DNA of 64,000 nucleotides from Streptomyces leeuwenhoekii. Lineage in GTDB: Bacteria > Actinomycetota > Actinomycetes > Streptomycetales > Streptomycetaceae. The DNA is taken from NCBI RefSeq assembly GCF_001013905.1, contig NZ_LN831790.1:2432001-2496000 (forward strand), written 5' to 3'. The notes beneath the pieces are model-generated. The model was not told the DNA's origin, ran no database searches, and worked only from the letters and a program-made list of their open reading frames with translations. Shown here one piece after another: positions 45,874 to 54,257 of the stretch (positions within the stretch are counted from its first letter, which is position 1; the number at the start of each line of letters is the position of its first letter). The position numbers and the translations under genes are program-made.

Positions 45874-46806
45874 TTACACCAGATCCTCCGTGCCGGACCT
45901 GCGGATGTAGACCGTGACCATGAGGAGGATCGCGGCCATCAGGATGAAGGAGAGCGCGGCCGCCGTGGGGTAGTCCAGGACGCGCAGGAACTGGGTCTGG
46001 ATGACGTTGCCGACCATCCGGGTGTCGGTGGAGCCGAGCAGGTCGGCGTTGACGTAGTCGCCGGTGGCCGGGATGAAGGTCAGCAGCGTGCCGGAGACGA
46101 CACCCGGCATGGAGAGCGGGAAGGTCACCTTGCGGAAGGTGGTGAAGGGCCGGGCGTACAGGTCGCCGGAGGCCTCGTGCAGACGCGGGTCGATCCGCTC
46201 CAGGGAGGTGTACAGCGGAAGGATCATGAACGGCAGGAAGTTGTACGTCAGGCCGCAGACCACCGCCAGCGGCGTGGCCAGGACGCGGTCGCCGGCCGTC
46301 CAGCCGAGCCAGCCGGTGACGTCCAGGACGTGCAGGGTGTCCAGGGCGCCGACGAGCGGGCCGCCGTCGGCGAGGATCGTCTTCCAGGCCAGGGTGCGGA
46401 TCAGGAAGCTGGTGAAGAAGGGCGCGATCACCAGGACCATGATCAGGTTGCGCCAGCGGCCCGCGCGGAAGGCGATCAGATAGGCGAGCGGGTAGCCCAG
46501 CAGCAGGCACAGCACGGTCGCGGCGGCGGCGTAGACCACCGACCGCAGGAACTGCGGCCCGTACGCGGTCAGGGCGTCCCAGTAGGTGGCGAAGTGCCAG
46601 GTGACCTCGTAGCCCTGCTCCAGCGAGCCGGTCTGCACGGAGGTGGACGCCTGGTAGATCATCGGCAGCGCGAAGAAGACGACCAGCCACAGGACGCCGG
46701 GCAGCAGCAGCCAGTACGGCGTGAGGCGGCCCCGTCTGCGCGGTGGTGTGCGCTCCGGCGCGCTCGGGCTGAGCGGCGGTGGTGCCTCGGTGAGCGTGGT
46801 CGTCAT
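45874..46806 (-). CDS. potB: Polyamine ABC importer permease, PotB type
   Basis: A 310-residue membrane permease. After a Pro-rich N-terminus come LTPYWLLLPGVLWLVVFFALPMIY and further helices. The docking loop is DPRLHEASGDLYARPFTTFRKVTFPLSMPGVVSGTLLTF, followed by PATGDYVNADLLG, typical of PotB. The ATG at 46806 overlaps the stop of the ATPase gene (TGATG); the longer upstream frame is not coding. It forms the membrane channel with the PotC-type protein. Confidence 0.92.
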   Translation of the reverse strand: MTTTLTEAPPPLSPSAPERTPPRRRGRLTPYWLLLPGVLWLVVFFALPMIYQASTSVQTGSLEQGYEVTWHFATYWDALTAYGPQFLRSVVYAAAATVLCLLLGYPLAYLIAFRAGRWRNLIMVLVIAPFFTSFLIRTLAWKTILADGGPLVGALDTLHVLDVTGWLGWTAGDRVLATPLAVVCGLTYNFLPFMILPLYTSLERIDPRLHEASGDLYARPFTTFRKVTFPLSMPGVVSGTLLTFIPATGDYVNADLLGSTDTRMVGNVIQTQFLRVLDYPTAAALSFILMAAILLMVTVYIRRSGTEDLV

Positions 46807-47969
46807 CAGGCGGCCTCTTCCGCGCCGGCCCCGGCGTCCTGGGCGGCGTCCAGGCCGAAGGTGTGCGCCGGGCTCCAGTGCGCGACGACTTCGGCGCCGG
46901 GCACCAGGCGGGCGTCGCGGTCGACGTTCTGGACGTAGACGGAGAACCGCGGGCAGGCGGGGCTGTCGACGACGTACTGCGTGGAGACGCCGGTGAAGCT
47001 CGCCTCGGCGATCTTTCCGGTGAGGCGGTTGCGGCCGCCGGGGACCGCACCGGCGTCGTCGGCGTGCGTCAGGGAGATCTTCTCCGGGCGGACGCCCGCC
47101 AGCACCTTGCCGCCGACCGCCGTGGGGGCGCCGCACCGGGCGCGGGGCAGGACCAGCCGGTCGCCGCACGCGTCGAGGAGGATGTCGTCGCCGCTGTGGG
47201 AGCCGACCTCGGCCTCGATGAAGTTGGAGGTGCCGAGGAAGTTGGCGACGAAGGTGGTGCGCGGGTTCTCGTACAGATCGGCGGGGGCGCCGAGCTGCTC
47301 CACCCGTCCCCCGTTCATCACGGCGACCGTGTCGGCCATCGTCATGGCCTCCTCCTGGTCGTGCGTGACGTGCACGAAGGTGATGCCGACCTCGGTCTGG
47401 ATGCGTTTGAGCTCCAGTTGCATCTGCCGGCGCAGCTTCAGGTCGAGGGCGCCGAGCGGCTCGTCCAGCAGCAGCACCCTGGGGTGGTTGATCAGGGCGC
47501 GGGCGACCGCGACGCGCTGCTGCTGGCCGCCGGAGAGCTGGTGGGGCTTCTTGCGGGCCTGCTCACCGAGCTGCACCAGGTCGAGCATCTCCTCGACCTG
47601 CTTCTTCACGCCCTTGATGCCGCGGCGGCGCAGGCCGAAGGCGACGTTCTCGAAGACGTCCAGGTGCGGGAAGAGGGCGTAGGACTGGAAGACGGTGTTC
47701 ACCGGCCGTTTGTAGGGCGGCAGGTGCGTCACGTCCTGGTCGCCCAGCGACACGGTGCCCGTGGTGGGTTCCTCCAGCCCGGCGATCATGCGCAGGGTGG
47801 TGGTCTTGCCGCAGCCGGAGGCGCCGAGCAGGGCGAAGAAGGAGCCCTGCGGCACGGTCAGGTCGAGCGGGTGCACGGCGGTGAAGGAGCCGTAGGTCTT
47901 GCTGATGCCGGACAGGCGGACGTCGCCGCCGGTCTGCCGCACGGCCGGGGCCGTATGCGTCGTGTTCAT
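46806..47969 (-). CDS. potA: Polyamine ABC importer ATPase, PotA type
   Basis: A 387-residue ATPase. The Walker [11 protein letters not shown] is near residue 45, the Q-loop is in [12 protein letters not shown], the ABC signature is [15 protein letters not shown], Walker B is [12 protein letters not shown], and the H-loop is [12 protein letters not shown]-terminal TOBE-like domain carries [10 protein letters not shown] prefer the ATG at 47969 (MNTTHT) with GGGG about ten bases upstream; a GTG at 47978 overlapping the binding-protein stop is also possible. It energises the adjacent permeases. Confidence 0.94.
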   Translation of the reverse strand: MNTTHTAPAVRQTGGDVRLSGISKTYGSFTAVHPLDLTVPQGSFFALLGASGCGKTTTLRMIAGLEEPTTGTVSLGDQDVTHLPPYKRPVNTVFQSYALFPHLDVFENVAFGLRRRGIKGVKKQVEEMLDLVQLGEQARKKPHQLSGGQQQRVAVARALINHPRVLLLDEPLGALDLKLRRQMQLELKRIQTEVGITFVHVTHDQEEAMTMADTVAVMNGGRVEQLGAPADLYENPRTTFVANFLGTSNFIEAEVGSHSGDDILLDACGDRLVLPRARCGAPTAVGGKVLAGVRPEKISLTHADDAGAVPGGRNRLTGKIAEASFTGVSTQYVVDSPACPRFSVYVQNVDRDARLVPGAEVVAHWSPAHTFGLDAAQDAGAGAEEAA

Positions 47970-47974
47970 CCTCG

Positions 47975-49222
47975 TCACGCCCCAGTGAGCTTCGCGAACT
48001 TCGTTTCGTAGGCCGTCTCTTCCGTCGGGCTGAGCGAGCGGAAGGCACGGGACTTGGCCTGCATGGCCTCGTCGGGAAGGATCAGCGGGTTGTCCGCCGC
48101 GTCCGGGTCGATCTTCGCGAGCTCTTCCCGCACTCCGTCGACCGGGCAGACGTAGTTGATGTAGGCGGCGAGTTCGGCGGCGGCTTGGGGCTCGTAGTAG
48201 TAGTCGATGAGCCGTTCGGCGTTGGTCTTGTGCCGGGCCCTGTTGGGGACGAGCAGGTTGTCGCTGGAGGTGATGTAGCCGCTGTCGGGGACGAGGAAGT
48301 CGACGTCCGGGTTGTCCGCCTTGAGCTGGACCACGTCGCCGGCCCAGGCCAGGCAGGCGGCGAAGTCGCCCTTGCTGAGGTCGGAGGTGTAGTCGTTGCC
48401 GGTGAAGCGGCGGATCTGTCCCTTGTCGACGGCGCGTTGCAGCCGGGCTATGGCCGCGTCGTAGTCGTCGTCGGTGAAGCGGCCCGGGTCCTTGCCCATG
48501 TCGAGCAGGGTCATGCCGACGGTGTCGCGCATCTCCGTCAGCAGGCCCACGCGCCCTTTGAGCCGGGCGTTGTCGAGCAGGTCGGAGACCGAGGTCACCT
48601 CGATGCCGTCCAGCGCCTTCCTGTTGTAGGCGATGACGGTCGAGATGCCCTGCCAGGGGTAGGAGTAGGCGCGGCCCGGGTCCCAGTCGGGCTCGCGGAA
48701 CTGGGGCGAGAGGTTGGCGAAGGCGTGCGGCAGGTTGGCCGGGTCCAGCTTCTGCACCCAGCCCAGGCGGATCAGGCGGGCGGCCAGCCAGTCGGTGAGG
48801 ACGATGAGGTCGCGGCCGGTGTCCTGGCCCGCGGCGAGCTGCGGTTTGATCTTGCCGAAGAACTCGTTGTTGTCGTTGATGTCCTCGGTGTATTCGATCC
48901 GGATGCCGGTGCGCCGGGTGAACGCCTCCAGCGTCGGGTGGCGTCGGCCGCTGTCGTCGACGTCCATGTACTCGGTCCAGTTGGAGAAGGCGAGCTTCTT
49001 CTCCTTCGCCGAGTGGTCCTCCGCCGGGACGCCGCCCTGGGCCTTGCCCGCCGGGGGGATGCCGCAGGCGCTCAGCGTCCCGAGTCCGCCCGCCGCGAGG
49101 AGGCCGCCGGCACCGGACCGCAGCAGCGAGCGGCGGGTGAGGAAGGCCCGTCCGGTGCGCAGGCCGCGCCGGACGGCGGCCACATGGGCCGGGGAGAGAC
49201 GGTCGGGCTCGTACTGCTCCAT
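47975..49222 (-). CDS. potD: Polyamine-binding lipoprotein, PotD type
   Basis: A 415-residue spermidine/putrescine-binding protein. The long N-terminus carries a Tat-like TRRSLLRSG and a lipobox LSAC (Cys53). Mature motifs are AFSNWTEYMD, IRIEYTEDINDNNEFFGKI, YSYPWQGISTVIAYN and YTSDLSKGDFAACLAWAGDVVQL, all characteristic of the PotD/PotF group. It is the first gene of the leftward potD-A-B-C-oxidase run, 55 nt after the aminobutyraldehyde dehydrogenase gene, so all six genes may form one operon. Confidence 0.93.
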   Translation of the reverse strand: MEQYEPDRLSPAHVAAVRRGLRTGRAFLTRRSLLRSGAGGLLAAGGLGTLSACGIPPAGKAQGGVPAEDHSAKEKKLAFSNWTEYMDVDDSGRRHPTLEAFTRRTGIRIEYTEDINDNNEFFGKIKPQLAAGQDTGRDLIVLTDWLAARLIRLGWVQKLDPANLPHAFANLSPQFREPDWDPGRAYSYPWQGISTVIAYNRKALDGIEVTSVSDLLDNARLKGRVGLLTEMRDTVGMTLLDMGKDPGRFTDDDYDAAIARLQRAVDKGQIRRFTGNDYTSDLSKGDFAACLAWAGDVVQLKADNPDVDFLVPDSGYITSSDNLLVPNRARHKTNAERLIDYYYEPQAAAELAAYINYVCPVDGVREELAKIDPDAADNPLILPDEAMQAKSRAFRSLSPTEETAYETKFAKLTGA

Positions 49223-49277
49223 GCGCGTGGTGCCCTTTCGGGTGGGGCCGGCCGTGGTCGGCGGCCTGGCGAGATGG

Positions 49278-50813
49278 CTATCGGTCCCCGAAGACCGTGC
49301 GGTGCCAGTCCTTGCGGACGACCGCCGTATTGTCGAACATGACGTGCTTGAGCTGCGTGTACTCCTCGAAGGAGTAGGCGGACATGTCCTTGCCGAAGCC
49401 GGACGCCTTGTAGCCGCCGTGCGGCATCTCGCTGACGATCGGGATGTGGTCGTTGATCCACACGCAGCCCGCCCTGATGTCGCGGGTGGCGCGGCCCGCC
49501 CGGTAGACGTCGCGCGTCCAGGCGGAGGCGGCGAGCCCGTACGGCGTGTCGTTGGCGAGCCGGATGCCCTCGTCGTCGCTGTCGAAGGGCAGGACGACCA
49601 GTACCGGCCCGAAGATCTCCGCCTGTACGGCCTCGCTGTCCTGGGCGGCGCCGGTGATCAGGGTGGGCCGGTAGTAGGCGCCGTCCTTCAGCTCGCCCTG
49701 CGGGGCCTCGCCGCCGGTGACCACGTGCGCGTAGGAGCGTGCCCGGTCGACGACGGCGGCGACGCGGTCGCGCTGGGCGTGCGAGACCAGCGGGCCGAGG
49801 TCGGTGCCCGGCGCGAAGGGGTCGCCGAGGCGGACGGTCTCCATGAGGGCGGCCGTCCGCTCGACGAACGCCTCGTACAGGGGCCGCTGGACGTAGGCGC
49901 GGGTGGCGGCCGTGCAGTCCTGGCCGCTGTTGATCAGCGCGCCCGCGACCGCGCCGTGGACGGCGGCGTCGAGGTCGGCGTCGTCGAAGACGACGAACGG
50001 CGCCTTGCCGCCGAGTTCCAGATGGAGGCGCTTGACGGTGGCGGTGGCGATCTCGGCGACCCGCTTGCCGACGGCGGTGGAACCGGTGAACGAGGTCATC
50101 GCCACGTCCGGGTGGCCGACGAGGTGTTCCCCCGCCTCCTTCCCGGTGCCGGTGACGATGTTGACCACGCCGTCCGGGAGGCCGGCCTCGGTGGCTGCCC
50201 GGGCGAACAGCAGGGAGGTCAGAGGGGTGATCTCGGCGGGCTTGAGCACGACGGTGTTGCCCGCGGCGATCGCCGGGAGGATCTTCCAGGCGGCCATCTG
50301 CAGCGGGTAGTTCCAGGGCGCGACGGAGCCCACCACACCGATCGGTTCACGGCGGACGTAGGAGGTGTGGTCCCCGGAGTACTCGCCCGCCGACCGCCCC
50401 TGGAGGTGGCGGGCGGCACCGGCGAAGAAGGCGGTGTTGTCGACCGTGCCCGGCACGTCGAACTCGCGGGTCAGCTTCAGCGGTTTGCCGCACTGGAGGG
50501 ACTCGGCGCGGGCGAACTCCTCGGCACGTTCGGCGAGTACGGCGGCGAAGCGGTGCAGCACCTCGGACCGCTCGCCCGGGGTGGCGCCCGCCCAGCCGGG
50601 GAACGCCGCCCGCGCGGCGGCGACGGCCGCGTCGACGTCGTCCGGGCCGGCCAGCCGGTAGGTGAGGACGCCCGCGCCGGTCGCCGGGTCGACTACCGTG
50701 TGGGTCCGGCCGGACGTCCCCTCGGCCAGGCGGCCGGCGATGTACTGCGCCCCCTGCGCGAAGCGGTCCCGGGCCGGGAATCGCTCCGGGGTGTCGTTGC
50801 CCGGGTTGTCCAT
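49278..50813 (-). CDS. patD: Gamma-aminobutyraldehyde dehydrogenase (PatD-like)
   Basis: Oxidises 4-aminobutyraldehyde to GABA with NAD. The 511-residue protein follows the E. coli PatD pattern closely: FFAGAARHLQGRSAGEY, GVVGSVAPWNYPLQMAAWK, LELGGKAPFVVFDDADLD (Glu base), NSGQDCTAATR (catalytic Cys), and SEMPHGGYKASGFGKDMS. The ATG at 50813 follows GAGGAG. It heads the leftward polyamine operon, and its promoter region contains an AACAA-N9-TTGTT dyad. A gamma-glutamyl-aminobutyraldehyde dehydrogenase role (PuuC-like) is the alternative given the PuuB-like oxidase downstream. Confidence 0.92.
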   Translation of the reverse strand: MDNPGNDTPERFPARDRFAQGAQYIAGRLAEGTSGRTHTVVDPATGAGVLTYRLAGPDDVDAAVAAARAAFPGWAGATPGERSEVLHRFAAVLAERAEEFARAESLQCGKPLKLTREFDVPGTVDNTAFFAGAARHLQGRSAGEYSGDHTSYVRREPIGVVGSVAPWNYPLQMAAWKILPAIAAGNTVVLKPAEITPLTSLLFARAATEAGLPDGVVNIVTGTGKEAGEHLVGHPDVAMTSFTGSTAVGKRVAEIATATVKRLHLELGGKAPFVVFDDADLDAAVHGAVAGALINSGQDCTAATRAYVQRPLYEAFVERTAALMETVRLGDPFAPGTDLGPLVSHAQRDRVAAVVDRARSYAHVVTGGEAPQGELKDGAYYRPTLITGAAQDSEAVQAEIFGPVLVVLPFDSDDEGIRLANDTPYGLAASAWTRDVYRAGRATRDIRAGCVWINDHIPIVSEMPHGGYKASGFGKDMSAYSFEEYTQLKHVMFDNTAVVRKDWHRTVFGDR

Positions 50814-50923
50814 GTGGCTCTCCTCGGTGTGCCCGTCAGACGGCCCTCGAAGGGCGCCTCCCGCGGGGCGCCGGCGTGGCTCAGGCTCGATGTGAGTGCC
50901 GATCCTGACAGAGCACTTGGAGG

Positions 50924-50946
50924 CCAACAAGTGATTCCGTTGTTGC
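50924..50946. promoter_or_regulatory. Inverted repeat in the patD promoter region
   Basis: AACAA (50926-50930), nine bases, TTGTT (50940-50944), flanked by near-matching GGC/GCC bases. It overlaps a second dyad, GATTCCGT (50933-50940) and ACGGAATC (50961-50968). It sits between patD (-) and the NADAR gene (+) and is a candidate regulator site. Confidence 0.45.
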
Positions 50947-51027
50947 CTTTTGGTTACGCGACGGAATCTGTCGACCAGGTGTCGAGCCGCACCGGAAAAG
51001 GACGGACGGAGTGTCAGTGGTGCGTGC

Positions 51028-51033
51028 CAGACT
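51028..51033 (+). promoter_or_regulatory. Candidate -10 box for leaderless NADAR-protein mRNA
   Basis: CAGACT ends 7 nt before the ATG at 51041 and no Shine-Dalgarno sequence is present. The same spacing occurs at other genes in this window. Confidence 0.35.
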
Positions 51034-51040
51034 CGCGTGC

Positions 51041-51652
51041 ATGGCGGAGATCACGGGGGCGGGAGAGGACACCACCGGGGCGGCGACGCGTGCCGCGGGC
51101 GTCATCGGCTCATGGGAGGACCTGGTCGGCCGGGTCCGCGCGGGGGACCGGATCAAGTACCTGCACTTCTGGGGCCACCGGCCGCGGCCGGACGGCCGGA
51201 TCGGGCCCGGGTGCCTGAGCCAGTGGTGGCCGTCGCCGTTCACCGTGGACGGGGTGAAGTACGCGACCGCGGAGCACTGGATGATGGCGGGCAAGGCGCG
51301 GCTCTTCTCGGACCCGTGGGCCGAGGCGCGGGTGCTGGCGGCGAAGCATCCCGCCGAGGCCAAGAAGGCCGGGCGGCTGGTGCGCGGGTTCGACGAGGCG
51401 GTCTGGGAGCGGGAGCGGTTCGGGATCGTCGTCGAGGGCAGCGTGCACAAGTTCGCCGCCCACGCCGAGTTGCGCGCGTTCCTGCTGGGCACCGGGGAGA
51501 GGGTCCTGGTCGAGGCGAGCCCCGTGGACCGCGTGTGGGGCATCGGCCTGGCGGCGGACGACGAGGCCGCGGCCGACCCGGAGCGGTGGCGGGGACCGAA
51601 TCTGCTGGGGTTCGCGCTGATGGAGGCGCGGGCACGGCTGCGGGCGCGCTGA
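51041..51652 (+). CDS. NADAR-domain protein (YbiA-like)
   Basis: A 203-residue protein with the NADAR/YbiA fold pattern. It shows YLHFWGH near residue 42, LSQWWPSPFTVDGVKYATAEHWMMAGKARLF (the WPSPF and EHWMM motifs), FDEAVWERERFGIVVEGSVHKF, and VDRVWGIGLAADD. NADAR proteins act on N-glycosidic bonds: YbiA acts on riboflavin-pathway intermediates, and others remove ADP-ribose from DNA or RNA. The ATG at 51041 is preferred; a GTG at 51011 would add ten residues. No partner gene is evident. Confidence 0.85.
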   Translation: MAEITGAGEDTTGAATRAAGVIGSWEDLVGRVRAGDRIKYLHFWGHRPRPDGRIGPGCLSQWWPSPFTVDGVKYATAEHWMMAGKARLFSDPWAEARVLAAKHPAEAKKAGRLVRGFDEAVWERERFGIVVEGSVHKFAAHAELRAFLLGTGERVLVEASPVDRVWGIGLAADDEAAADPERWRGPNLLGFALMEARARLRAR

Positions 51653-51682
51653 AGGGGTCCGGCCCCCGGGCCGGCCCCCCCT
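51653..51682. terminator. Probable terminator between convergent genes
   Basis: AGGGGTCCGGCC faces GGCCGGCCCCCCT around a short C/G-rich loop, with one mismatch and one bulge. It follows the NADAR stop and faces the convergent DUF4190-like gene. Confidence 0.4.
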
Positions 51683-51748
51683 TCACGGAGCCGCACGCGG
51701 GGCGTCCGCGGGCGGCTCCCCCAGTCCTCGCGCGTCGGCGGCGTGCGC

Positions 51749-52201
51749 TCAGACGCTGCTCATGACACTCGCGAAGAGCAGGAAGCCCAGCAGCGGGATG
51801 ATCACGGTGGCCACGATGCCGCAGACGAGTCCGGCGGTCGCCGCGCCCTTGTTGGTGGCCTCGCCGCGGTTGGCCTTGCCCCGGCCGATGGCACCGAAGA
51901 CGATCCCGAGGATGCCCAGGATGACGCCGAAGAACCACAGGAAGAAGGTCAGGGTGCACACCACGCCGATGATGCCGAGCACGAGCCCGGCGGTGCCCAG
52001 GCCGTTGCTCGGCTGCGCGGGCAGGGCGTAGCCCGGCGCCTGCGGCCAGGCCGGCGGGGCCACCGGGCAGCCCTGGGCCTGGCTCGGGCCGGGGTAGCCG
52101 TACCCCGGAGCGGACTGCGGGTAGGCGTAGCCGCCGGCCGGCTGCGGCGGCTGGGACGGCGGCGGCCCGAACCCATCGGGTCCGGGTCGGGCGTGCGACA
52201 T
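51749..52201 (-). CDS. DUF4190-like small membrane protein
   Basis: A 150-residue protein. A Pro/Gly/Tyr-rich N-terminal half is followed by two hydrophobic segments (LGTAGLVLGIIGVVCTLTFFLWFFGVILGILGIVFGAIG and AGLVCGIVATVIIPLLGFLLF) joined by a charged GRGKANRGEATNKG loop. This is the DUF4190 arrangement. The ATG at 52201 is preceded by GAGGGGAG, and TACGCT upstream may be its -10 box. The function is unknown. It is a paralogue of the next gene. Confidence 0.85.
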   Translation of the reverse strand: MSHARPGPDGFGPPPSQPPQPAGGYAYPQSAPGYGYPGPSQAQGCPVAPPAWPQAPGYALPAQPSNGLGTAGLVLGIIGVVCTLTFFLWFFGVILGILGIVFGAIGRGKANRGEATNKGAATAGLVCGIVATVIIPLLGFLLFASVMSSV

Positions 52202-52307
52202 GACGTGCTCTCCCCTCGTTGGCGTCCGGGCAGCGTAGTCGCCCTCTCCTTCCCCGCGGACCCCGCGGAACGGGTGGCCCGGGGAGAGGGGACGGCCGGA
52301 AGGGAGG

Positions 52308-52982
52308 TCAGCGGAGCGCCGCCGCGGCGACCGGCCCCGGACGGGCCGCACCGTAGTACGGGTCCGGCTCCGACTCCTCGTTGATGGCGAGGGTGATGCC
52401 GATCGCCAGCAGGACGATCACGGCGAGCCCGAGGACGATGCCGATGACACCCATGATCAGACCGGCCTGCGCCTGGCCGTGGTTGCCGGCCTCGCCGCGT
52501 TCGGCCTTCCGGCGGCCCTTGACGCCGAAGACCACGGCGAGGATGCCGAGCACCAGGGAGACCACGCCGTACAGGCAGAACAGACAGCAGGAGAGGATGC
52601 CCAGCACGAGTGCCGCGACACCCATGCCGTTCTGCTGGTGCATCGGCGCACCGGGCCAGCCGTAGCCCTGCGGGTGGCCCGGGTAACCGGGATAGCCGTA
52701 GCCGCCGGGGACGCCCGGCCCGGTGGGCGCGACGGGCGGGGGCGGCACGGGGGAGCCGGGCTCGCCGTACGGCGCCGGTCCTCCCGCGACGGGCGGGACG
52801 GGGCCGGGGGCGCCGTACCCGCCGGCCGGCGCGGCATGCGGCGCGGCCTGGTCGTGCGCGGACGGCGACTGCTGTCCGCCGCCCGGCCAGGGGTCCTTGG
52901 CCGGCGGGGTGCTGTTCTCGGGGGGCGCCCACGGGTCGTGACCGCCCGAGGAATTGCCGCCCGGCTGTACTGCGTCGGTCAT
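52308..52982 (-). CDS. DUF4190-like membrane protein, paralogue
   Basis: A 224-residue protein with a Pro/Gly/Ala-rich N-terminal 115 residues followed by two membrane segments (GVAALVLGILSCCLFCLYGVVSLVLGILAVVFG and AGLIMGVIGIVLGLAVIVLLAIGITLA). The loop GRRKAERGEAGNHGQAQ parallels the loop of the neighbouring gene, so the two arose by duplication. The ATG at 52982 is preceded by GGGGG, with TAGCAT further upstream as a possible -10 box. The function is unknown. Confidence 0.85.
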   Translation of the reverse strand: MTDAVQPGGNSSGGHDPWAPPENSTPPAKDPWPGGGQQSPSAHDQAAPHAAPAGGYGAPGPVPPVAGGPAPYGEPGSPVPPPPVAPTGPGVPGGYGYPGYPGHPQGYGWPGAPMHQQNGMGVAALVLGILSCCLFCLYGVVSLVLGILAVVFGVKGRRKAERGEAGNHGQAQAGLIMGVIGIVLGLAVIVLLAIGITLAINEESEPDPYYGAARPGPVAAAALR

Positions 52983-53131
52983 GTCGCGTCCCCCTGGCTC
53001 GATCGTCCCGCCATGCTACGGCCCCGCCCCGGTGCGGCACGGACCGGCCTACGATGATCCCCGACCCACCGATCAGCCGATCACCGCGTCCCGCCGGCCC
53101 CCGGCCGAGGACGCCGTTCCGGGGAGGAACC

Positions 53132-54202
53132 TTGACCGACCGTCTCGTCGACGCGCGCGTCCCGCGCGACCTGAGCGACTTCATCGCCCGCCTGCCCAAG
53201 GCCGAACTGCACGTGCACCACGTCGGCTCCGCCTCTCCCCGGATCGTCGCGGAACTGGCCGCCCGCCATCCCGACTCCCGGGTCCCCGCCGATCCCGAAG
53301 CCCTGGCCGAGTACTTCACCTTCACCGACTTCGCCCACTTCGTCCAGGTGTACCTGTCCGTGGTCGACCTCATCCGCACGCCGGAGGACGTCCGGCTGCT
53401 GACGTACGAGGTGGCCCGGGACATGGCACGGCAGCAGATCCGCTACGCCGAGCTGACCGTCACCCCGTACTCCTCCGTCCGGCGCGGCATCGACGAGCGG
53501 GCCTTCATGGACGCCATCGAGGACGCCCGCAAGGCGGCCGAGGCCGACTTCGGGACCGTGCTGCGCTGGTGCTTCGACATCCCCGGCGAGGCGGGGCTGG
53601 AGTCCGCCGAGGTGACCACCCGGCTCGCCACCGACGACCGGGTGCGCCCGGAGGGCCTGGTCTCCTTCGGCCTCGGCGGGCCCGAGATCGGCGTCCCGCG
53701 GCCCCAGTTCAAGCCGTACTTCGACCGGGCGATCGCCGCCGGGCTGCGCTCGGTGCCGCACGCCGGGGAGACCACCGGGCCGCAGACGGTGTGGGACGCC
53801 CTCACCCACCTGCGGGCCGAACGCATCGGCCACGGCACCAGCTCCGCGCAGGACCCGAAGCTGCTGGCGCACCTCGCCGAGCACCGGATCCCGCTGGAGG
53901 TGTGCCCGACCTCCAACATCGCCACCCGCGCGGTCCGCACGCTCGACGAACACCCCGTCAAGGAGTTCGCCCGCGCCGGGGTCCTGGTGACGATCAACTC
54001 CGACGACCCGCCGATGTTCGGCACCGATCTGAACAACGAGTACGCGGTGGCCGCCCGGCTGCTGGACCTCGACGAACGGGGCCTGGCCGAGCTGGCGAAG
54101 AACGCCGTCGAGGCGTCCTTCCTCGACGCGGCGGGCAAGGCCAGGATCAAGGACGAGATCGACGGCTACACCGCGGGCCGGCTCGCCGCCCGGACCTCCT
54201 GA
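53132..54202 (+). CDS. Adenosine-deaminase-like amidohydrolase, possibly aminodeoxyfutalosine deaminase
   Basis: A 356-residue zinc amidohydrolase of the adenosine deaminase family. Metal and catalytic residues are conserved: HxH at 27 and 29 (LHVHHVGS), HAGE near 210, IGHGTS, and NSDDPPMFG near 290. True adenosine deaminases read HxHLDG; here the Asp that contacts the ribose 5'-OH is replaced by Val31, suggesting a substrate modified at the 5' side. The start is the TTG at 53132, preceded by GGGGAGGAA, with TACGAT (53050-53055) as a possible -10 box. An adenine-nucleoside of the futalosine menaquinone pathway is a reasonable candidate substrate; plain adenosine remains possible. Confidence 0.85.
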   Translation: MTDRLVDARVPRDLSDFIARLPKAELHVHHVGSASPRIVAELAARHPDSRVPADPEALAEYFTFTDFAHFVQVYLSVVDLIRTPEDVRLLTYEVARDMARQQIRYAELTVTPYSSVRRGIDERAFMDAIEDARKAAEADFGTVLRWCFDIPGEAGLESAEVTTRLATDDRVRPEGLVSFGLGGPEIGVPRPQFKPYFDRAIAAGLRSVPHAGETTGPQTVWDALTHLRAERIGHGTSSAQDPKLLAHLAEHRIPLEVCPTSNIATRAVRTLDEHPVKEFARAGVLVTINSDDPPMFGTDLNNEYAVAARLLDLDERGLAELAKNAVEASFLDAAGKARIKDEIDGYTAGRLAARTS

Positions 54203-54244
54203 GCCTTCCCGCGCCCCGCCGGACGGCGGGCCCCGCCCGGCGGT

Positions 54245-54250
54245 CACAAT
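54245..54250 (+). promoter_or_regulatory. Candidate -10 box for leaderless phosphodiesterase mRNA
   Basis: CACAAT ends 7 nt before the ATG at 54258. A CACAAT in the same position precedes dxr. No ribosome binding site is visible. Confidence 0.4.
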
Positions 54251-54257
54251 GGCCCGC

